Shown here: one piece after another, positions 40,647 to 40,914 of the stretch
How the letters are laid out: every line of letters starts with the position of its first letter
Position numbering within the stretch: position 1 is the stretch's first letter
Source: Azonexus sp.
Lineage (GTDB): Bacteria > Pseudomonadota > Gammaproteobacteria > Burkholderiales > Rhodocyclaceae
Direction of reading: 5' to 3'
DNA length: 40,914 bases
Assembly: GCA_030691385.1 (NCBI GenBank)
Contig: JAUYEI010000053.1
Span: 1 to 40,914 of the forward strand
Translations under genes and position numbers: made by a program
Notes under the pieces: generated by a model
Database searches by the model: none
Told to the model about the DNA's origin: nothing
Seen by the model: the letters and a program-made list of their open reading frames with translations, nothing else

Positions 40647-40672
40647 AAGCCATTCTTCGGAGTGGCTTTTTT
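40647..40672 (+). terminator. Intrinsic terminator of the tRNA gene
   Basis: AAGCCATTC-TTCG-GAGTGGCTT: a stem of 7-9 bp closed by a stable TTCG loop and followed by a run of six T residues (40667-40672). It lies 16 bases after the tRNA. Confidence 0.9.
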
Positions 40673-40685
40673 GTTTTCTGGGTTT

Positions 40686-40705
40686 TGTGTACGCCATGTG
40701 TACGC
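40686..40705. repeat. Tandem TGTGTACGC direct repeats
   Basis: TGTGTACGC at 40686-40694 and again at 40697-40705, two bases apart, just downstream of the tRNA terminator. Similar GTGTAC direct repeats next to tRNA genes often lie at the edges of integrated elements, where they may serve as integrase arm sites (from memory). From 40673 to the window end there is no gene-like frame. Confidence 0.55.
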
Positions 40706-40791
40706 AAATTTCATCAATGACGCCTGTGTGAGCATTTCATATGGAGAGTGATGATAGCGCTTCGGGCACTAAACTGAAGTTCTTTTGATTT

Positions 40792-40878
40792 TGTAGTCAC
40801 CCAGTATCGCGGAAGCGCCCGCCCCTACTGCTAAATAGGGGCAATCGGCGCTTTCTTTTGGCCTCTAAGTGTAGTCAC
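40792..40878. repeat. Hairpin flanked by 9-bp direct repeats
   Basis: TGTAGTCAC at 40792-40800 and 40870-40878 flank 69 bases. Within them a two-step hairpin: AAGCGCC (40813-40819) with GGCGCTT (40847-40853), and inside it GCCCCTA (40821-40827) with TAGGGGC (40836-40842), followed by TCTTTT. It could be a small inserted element with a target duplication, or a strong terminator. Confidence 0.6.
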
Positions 40879-40914
40879 TAAAATAACTTGTATTTGCGCA
40901 GATAGCGACTATAT

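Noticed and set aside
1..40914. CRISPR array, rRNA genes, transposase or integrase genes, riboswitches
   Set aside because: None seen: the repeats are dispersed rather than regularly spaced, and no such proteins or conserved RNA folds beyond rnpB and the tRNAs were recognised.

Overview
The window reads as chromosomal DNA of a beta-proteobacterium, most likely of the Rhodocyclales (Dechloromonas/Azonexus-like). This is inferred from the high GC content, a heptose-LPS gene, an 86-residue IF-1, a type 2 LeuA and the style of the flagellar genes; no database search was possible. Positions 1-20298 hold ordinary housekeeping and accessory genes. Positions 20299-38560 hold a large polar-flagellum cluster. 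Positions 38561-40914 hold a diguanylate cyclase, a tRNA-Thr gene and a gene-free edge that looks like an integration site.

Layout. An LPS-heptose adenylyltransferase (rfaE2) is followed by a three-component TRAP uptake system (TatT lipoprotein, DctP binding protein, fused DctQM permease), interrupted by a foldback repeat. Next comes the conserved rsmI / yraN / diaA / dolP neighbourhood with an extra exported HIRAN protein. Then pyrC, a lipoprotein, a DUF3025 protein, infA, a transglutaminase-like protein, leuA with a divergent Lrp-type regulator, an ankyrin protein, rnpB (RNase P RNA), a membrane protein, a methyltransferase, an ECF sigma/anti-sigma operon that ends in arfB, and a small winged-helix protein. 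A 3' remnant of a tRNA-Ile(CAU)-like gene lies at 19955-20000.

Flagellar region. fliFGHIJKLMN run on the minus strand. Divergently, a cytosolic histidine kinase and a sigma-54 activator (flrB, flrC) lead to fliE, which has a textbook -24/-12 promoter. On the minus strand follow fliC (sigma-28 promoter visible), flaG, fliD, fliS, fliT, a second FliK-like protein, a stand-alone FlhB C-terminal domain protein and the c-di-GMP brake YcgR. Kinase/activator (sigma-54, middle genes), FliA (late genes), a GGDEF enzyme and a PilZ effector together give a motility and c-di-GMP control block.

The most striking signal is not a gene. A 35-bp element (core ACGGTCAACCGGAAA, then a spacer, then CCAAAATTGAAA-like) recurs nine times in 41 kb on both strands. 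Seven copies lie inside unrelated genes without breaking the reading frame. Three encode T-V-N-R-K in linkers or loops, others read through in other frames or antisense, and two lie between genes, beside the fliC promoter and the fliN terminator. It behaves like a protein-tolerated dispersed repeat, and I know of no description of it. Three further, unrelated foldback or inverted repeats (90-121, 2829-2966, 31916-32074) and a small hairpin flanked by 9-bp direct repeats (40792-40878) add to the repeat load.
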